A stretch of 64,000 nt of DNA from Lamellibrachia satsuma (Eukaryota > Annelida > Polychaeta > Sabellida > Siboglinidae). Shown here in pieces: positions 59,901-64,000 of the stretch. Position 1 is the first letter of the stretch, and each line of letters begins with the position of its first letter. The position numbers and the translations under genes are program-made. The DNA is taken from NCBI GenBank assembly GCA_033239005.1, contig BSQZ01000006.1, forward strand, positions 5,883,501 to 5,947,500, written 5' to 3'. The notes under the pieces were generated by a model. The model did not search any database. It saw nothing but the letters and a program-made list of their open reading frames with translations, and was not told the origin of the DNA.

Positions 59901-61559
59901 ACCCCATCCATTTTGTTAGCAGCAAATTAAACATGCACCGTATCTTAGTGATGTTGTGTTGTTATTATGAAGCAGTTGTCCGCAAAATGCATTATATCCA
60001 ATTTGTGTGTTCTGAGGGTTAGACAGAAAAACCACTATTTTATCAATCAATAGAATGGCGTATGTTTTGCTGCACTTTTACCTCCACCACTATCAATATT
60101 TGATGGCAGCCCAAAACCACTACTAACTCGGTTTATGCGATGTCAGTGTATTACTGTGTACCACGTTTTGTGGATAACTGCTTCATTTTCATTGATTTTA
60201 TGAAATGATAATGACAGACATCCCATCAATGTCTCCATTTCAGTCAGAGCAGGATTCTCACCATCAGTCCATGAAGGGTTCCGCCTTCCGACCAACACTA
60301 TACCCACAGGCCTTCTTCAACGAGAACCCCTACCGGTCCGATAGACCCCTCGGCCCACCCAAGAAAGTTTCCCCCAAGATCCAAGTGACTCCATTCAAAC
60401 CAAGTTCTCCAGCCAAGAAGGTTGGTTATAAATCAGTGTGGATTTTTACTGCAGAAACATTCTCACAGGATGTCTGCACGTAGTGAAGTGGCCACATTAC
60501 ATGGTATTTATGAAATGTAAGAAACATGGAGAATATTTTTTTGAAAAATTCTTCTACAAGAAACTATTTCTTCCAGAATGAAGTAATGTACGGAGAGAAT
60601 GGGTCGAACCAATATTAAAAAGAGTTAACATGACATTTTGCAGGCAACATACTAGTGCTGTTGTGATAATTACTGCACATTGTTATTAATCGAGTAATAC
60701 TAGAGGCAGTATGATTGGCATGCGAGTAGTAGTGAGTTGGCACTTGAACTGTTACAGCCCGGTGGCAGTATGATTGGCATGTTTGACCAGTACCCATCAC
60801 ACTCAGTCAATCCCTACAAGAGGGTGAACCTCTCCCGAGCTGTCCATGCGGTCAACAACACTGGCAAGATATTCGTGCCTAATGCAGGCCCGAAATCAAC
60901 ACCAGTTTTTTCTACTGTCAACTGGTGTGTCGACAAGTAAGTAACATTAGTTGGGAAAAACAAAATATTGGATGGGACAGCAATGTATATTTTCATTGGT
61001 TAATCTGCCTATTGTATTCAGATTCCGATTGAATGTCATTATTTACGAGGCTTCAAAATATACCCACATCAAACAAAATCAGCCTGATAGGTGGAGACAC
61101 TCAATAACAAAATATATACACATCAAACTAAATCTGCTAGCTTTGCAATCTTTAAAATCTTCCTTTCATCAAACATATTTGTGTTCCGTACTAACAGCTT
61201 GTCATTTGATTTTATACTTGTGTGATAAACACAATATTTTATACTTGGGTGATGAACACAAGAAAATATTTACATTTTTATCACAATATATAAAATGGGA
61301 ATTGGTCATATACCTTCCAAAATGCATATTACACATAGGAAATCTGTGTGATGTGCCAAGCCTTGACTCGTTCACTAAGAAAATAAGTCATACTTGGTGG
61401 TTACATGTAAACAATGTGTTAAGGTGGGCAGATTAAAATAAGATAACACAGACTGGTAAAAAATGCCATAAATTAATGTAATGCTAATCACATTACTTCT
61501 TCTGCAGGAAAGTTCACAAGCAGAACTACAAGTATGTCCAACGGGTGATGACATACTGA
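53949..61559 (+). CDS. CFAP96: Cilia- and flagella-associated protein 96 (C4orf47-type), complete
   Basis: Small ciliary/centrosomal protein, formerly C4orf47 (UPF0602) in human. Exons 53949-54078, 54803-55022, 56213-56350, 59069-59144, 60244-60420, 60758-60936 and 61508-61559 join in phase to 323 residues; the human protein is about 309. Matching blocks: KTDMERMGIFNEMGYITIGD at the N-terminus, AASKGKQMLPGGSKE, GEGYSDP, GLGSYYGTIGG, NPGKKGTGYGYVGVTI, ENPYRSDRPLG, TPFKPSSPAKKPGG and YPSHSVNPY. No membrane segment or enzymatic motif is seen; the protein is basic and proline/glycine-rich. It is head-to-head with MRE11. A partial copy of the exon-6 start lies 50 bases upstream of it in the intron. 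Confidence 0.92.
54355..54596. mobile_element. pogo/Tigger-like MITE (copy 2)
   Basis: Inverted ends gtgtactctgcttaacagaa and (reverse) gtacacttcgactccactta, flanked by TA on both sides. The interior gaatcaaattgcgctgactt matches 38435-38460. Confidence 0.6.
55745..55920 (-). mobile_element. LINE C-terminal fragment
   Basis: Minus strand reads KTEECDRKRRGRPKLRWR, VSVKRDPKDSDQWRQIIER, the usual end of LINE ORF2; related to 13435-13675. In the CFAP96 intron 55023-56212. Confidence 0.75.
56623..56941 (+). mobile_element. tRNA-derived SINE with perfect 13-bp target duplication
   Basis: Flanked by ccaaaggtagctg at 56610-56622 and 56942-56954. Head gggcagccgtggcctagtgg with A box (tggcctagtgg) and B box (gagttcaagac, 56675-56685); central conserved block tttcgtttaccctactttgc; tail gactttacctttaccta. 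Confidence 0.92.
57176..58435. mobile_element. hAT-like element with 7-of-8 target duplication
   Basis: Starts CAGGCATGGGGCAATTAA and ends (inverted) CAGGCATGGGTTAGTTTAAA; flanks tcatcaag and tcatcgag. Subterminal regions are aattaa-rich on both sides. The interior carries a LINE 3' end (57785-58320). Confidence 0.8.
57785..58320 (-). mobile_element. LINE 3' end nested in the hAT element
   Basis: Minus strand reads WGENISKQDRDRLDKIVKKA, then HPLKADFDNRIIERNE and RARMKRYAGSFVPSTISAFN, a LINE ORF2 C-terminus, followed by its 3' UTR (57785-57990) which also occurs at 6941-7345. Confidence 0.75.
59145..60243. other. CFAP96 intron without recognised content
   Basis: No coding block or clear repeat. 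Confidence 0.5.
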
Positions 61560-63402
61560 GTAATGTCATGATGACACGACATCATGACTGGTCAACCAGA
61601 GTAACACATGCAGCACGAGAATACATTGGTGACACGGTATATGACATATGTAGTTCTTGTTTTGAGCAAGTCTGTATACCCTATCATAAAACATAGCTGT
61701 ATCTGTCAACGTCATTATTTGATTTGTCTTCTCACGTCTTTCTACTTTGTAATTTTACTTGTGATGATCTGTTTTGACGCTCTCTTAAACGTACTGTGCA
61801 AGAACACTTCTTTATAGTAGACACAGTTGGGACTTGAACATACGTTTGCCATGTACATGTGGTTGTCTAGTGTTGATGTCGGGGGGGGGAATAATGTCAC
61901 TTGTGTCATTTATATATATATATAGGTATCTGCTGTGGCAAGGTGTATGCCATAACATGTTTTAATGTATTTTAGTTTTGTTTATGATGAATGCTGCATT
62001 ACTGCACACATATGGTTTATGATATCATAATGTAGTGATTTTCTACATTATTGTGCAACATCAGTAGATATTTCAACCACATCGTACAAAGTATGTTGTG
62101 GAAAATAGCAAAACTGTGATATGTGCGCAACCTGCAGAAGTGCCTTATTGTAGCGGAAGTTTATTGTATACAGGTGTGTTTCCATACCTTGAGTATAAGT
62201 GGACCAAAGTGGTAAATATTCTCTTCTTTTTCAGCCACATTTTTAATCCTTATGCGCACTGGGTTGCAACTATTCTTTAACAGAACTCACTTGAGATGCT
62301 GCTTAGTTACAGAACTTGTAGCTATGACAACGCTGTACTTGTTTGGTCGGCTTATTCTTTGGCAATGCAATGTGTTTTGTAGTTTGCATAAATCAATCAT
62401 GTTACACATTAAAGGCGAGTCAATCAATACATTGTTATTTGTCATGTAATTAGTTGTTGGTTGCCAAGTGTGGGTTACTCAAAAAGATTGGCAGTGTAGT
62501 GTAGCATATTTGCTCAAAAAGCAGCTTTCTGTCGAGTGTATTTGGGCCCACAATCCTTGGGGCACCTACAACATACTTGACAATCATGTCCATGTGAAAA
62601 ATAAAACCAAGAATCTGACCATGTAACAATGGAGTGGGCATTAACATAAAAAACTGTAATTAAATATAACAGTGAGTAATTGACTTCACTGGCTTAAATT
62701 CCAACAATGTATAATTCTTATGGTCACTCCAGGAAAAGAAAGTGAATAAAAAGTGCAAAGAAAATAGTTGAGTTTGAGGTAACAGATTCGTTTGGCTGTT
62801 CTGTGATCTGTAGGTTATGTTGGAGAAAGATTTATGTTTGATTGATTACAAACGGACATGTGTCACTTATAAATATGACAATGTATTTTACAGGTGTGAG
62901 TAAATGCACCAGTCTAGTAATTGACCCATGGCACACAAAGGCCAGATTAGTCACTGTCCAGTTGTGTATATTAATACTGAAAAGGTTTTTCTTCAGAATG
63001 GCTGATTTTAAGAAAGGCACAAGGCAATACAGTCATGGATACTGTTGTTTTGTTAAATATTTGATACGAATCAACCTGGTTATTATTACATCAGGGGGCT
63101 GTTCTTAATATAATCACTTCGGGCCAGAGCAATTTGATTCTATTAAGTGGATGTTTCACTTAGCGCATTTTAATACAGCAAGAATAGGGAAGGATTCCAT
63201 CCGAGTCAATATATTAGATTCGGCTGATTCTGTTATCCACAACTCTATTAAGCAACGTTCACTGTAAATGATATGTAACTGTCTTACTCTGGATATCTGC
63301 CTGTGCATAGTACTTGTGTAAGGTAATGGTCATGAATTTGCAAGGATCCATGGATGTGGGGTGATAGCACAAGAAATAATCAGATGTTTGTTTAGAACAT
63401 CT
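61560..63402. other. Intergenic region between CFAP96 and ELOVL 3' ends
   Basis: Convergent 3' flanks. Contains candidate AATAAA signals (about 62599, 62745) and a MITE at 63113-63265; nothing else recognised. Confidence 0.5.
63113..63265. mobile_element. pogo/Tigger-like MITE (copy 3, truncated)
   Basis: gattctattaagtgga, attcggctgattctgttatc and gcaacgttcactg-ta match the ends and interior of the copies at 38285 and 54355. Confidence 0.5.
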
Positions 63403-63972
63403 TTACTTCATTTTCTGCTTTGTACGTACATGATTCACATAAGCATAGTAATAAAAATGTGAAAAAAGAAATGTCATGACTGCCCCATAACCTAGACTAT
63501 ATATACAGAATCCATGTTTAAGATAACCCACAAGGCAGTAGAAAATTGCAATGATGAACTGTAGTATTTGTATCTCTGTCAATGCCCGCCGACACCTGGC
63601 AGGAACATGTAGGTTGCACACACTCAAGGCGTAGTAGACATACACGAACACATGCACAAGTGAGTTGAGTGCCAGCAACACTGCTATAGCAGGCCAGGCA
63701 CTGTGACGCAATGCAAACTCACTCAGAAGTAACATAGATGCATGATGATAAACATGTAGGACGCTGATCTGACGACGGTGATGGCGTACAACCATGAAGA
63801 CAGTGTCCAGAAGTTCGACTGACTTGCAGAGCCAGTAGAACTGGAAGGCAATCTGTAGCACAGGCTGTGGTGTCTTGTCGAAGATGTGCTCGCTGTACCA
63901 CATTCCATGCAAGAACATTACACATGTGGCAGCACTGAAGCTGCTGCATGCCAGGTTGTACACTGCAAGGAC
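63403..63972 (-). CDS. ELOVL-type very-long-chain fatty acid elongase, last exon (partial)
   Basis: Condensing enzyme (3-ketoacyl-CoA synthase) of ER fatty-acid elongation, GNS1/SUR4 family. The exon opens after a cctttcag acceptor, in phase 0, with VLAVYNLA and runs 189 residues to TAA. All family boxes are present: KSVELLDT (KxxExxDT), LHVYHH (HxxHH catalytic box), NSLVHVFVYVYY and TEIQILQ. Hydrophobic segments fit a multipass membrane protein. The C-terminus KQKMK fits the KxKxx ER-retrieval pattern. Usual length is 260-320 residues, so 80 or more N-terminal residues are coded beyond the window. I cannot assign an ELOVL paralog. The GTG at 63963 is an internal valine, not a start. Confidence 0.93.
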   Translation of the reverse strand, partial: VLAVYNLACSSFSAATCVMFLHGMWYSEHIFDKTPQPVLQIAFQFYWLCKSVELLDTVFMVVRHHRRQISVLHVYHHASMLLLSEFALRHSAWPAIAVLLALNSLVHVFVYVYYALSVCNLHVPARCRRALTEIQILQFIIAIFYCLVGYLKHGFCIYSLGYGAVMTFLFSHFYYYAYVNHVRTKQKMK

Positions 63973-64000
63973 CTGAAAGGAATGCTGGGATTTATCTAGT

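Noticed and set aside
63963..63963. Start codon of the elongase at 63963
   Set aside because: The base triplet is GTG coding valine within the exon; a cttttcag-type acceptor lies just upstream at 63973-63980.

Overview
This is a eukaryotic, metazoan genomic window. It has spliced genes with GT-AG introns, tRNA-derived SINEs, CR1-like and other non-LTR retrotransposon fragments, and hAT-type DNA transposons. The genes for motile-cilium parts (an axonemal dynein heavy chain and CFAP96) point to a ciliated animal. The repeat style suggests an aquatic invertebrate, but I cannot name the phylum.

Layout: (1) 1-1963 is repeat debris: a decayed LINE reverse transcriptase on the minus strand, a hAT end and a minisatellite. 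(2) 1964-37979 (+) holds the 3' 32 coding exons of an inner-arm axonemal dynein heavy chain of the DNAH3/7/12 clade, running from the end of AAA3 to the stop codon. This is 1870 residues, and every exon-exon phase was checked by hand. The 5' part lies outside the window. (3) 39710-51659 (-) is a complete MRE11 gene with seven coding exons and 672 residues, convergent with the dynein gene. (4) 53949-61559 (+) is a complete CFAP96 (C4orf47-type) gene with seven coding exons and 323 residues, head-to-head with MRE11. A CR1-like LINE fragment lies between the two 5' ends. (5) 63403-63972 (-) is the last coding exon of an ELOVL fatty-acid elongase, cut by the window edge.

The introns carry about 18 minisatellite arrays with units of about 15 to 52 bp, a roughly 700-bp CCCT array, long AT runs, several DNA transposons (three with recognisable target-site duplications), a MULE transposase remnant, a SINE with a perfect 13-bp target duplication, and at least eight LINE fragments.

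The most unusual feature is that many tandem arrays are anchored on splice junctions. The repeat unit spans the acceptor or donor site and includes the first or last coding bases of the neighbouring exon, so the intron holds a series of copied splice sites. This occurs in all three spliced genes, as multi-copy arrays (exons at 1964, 6066, 8983, 28117, 28280, 33561 and 48948) and as two- or three-copy versions (14411, 17230, 37080, 60758 and the dynein stop codon at 37979). A TIR transposon has inserted into one such array (9293-12035), which orders the two events in time. Functionally the dynein and CFAP96 products belong to cilia, MRE11 to DNA double-strand-break repair and ELOVL to lipid synthesis. 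I see no sign that they form one pathway.
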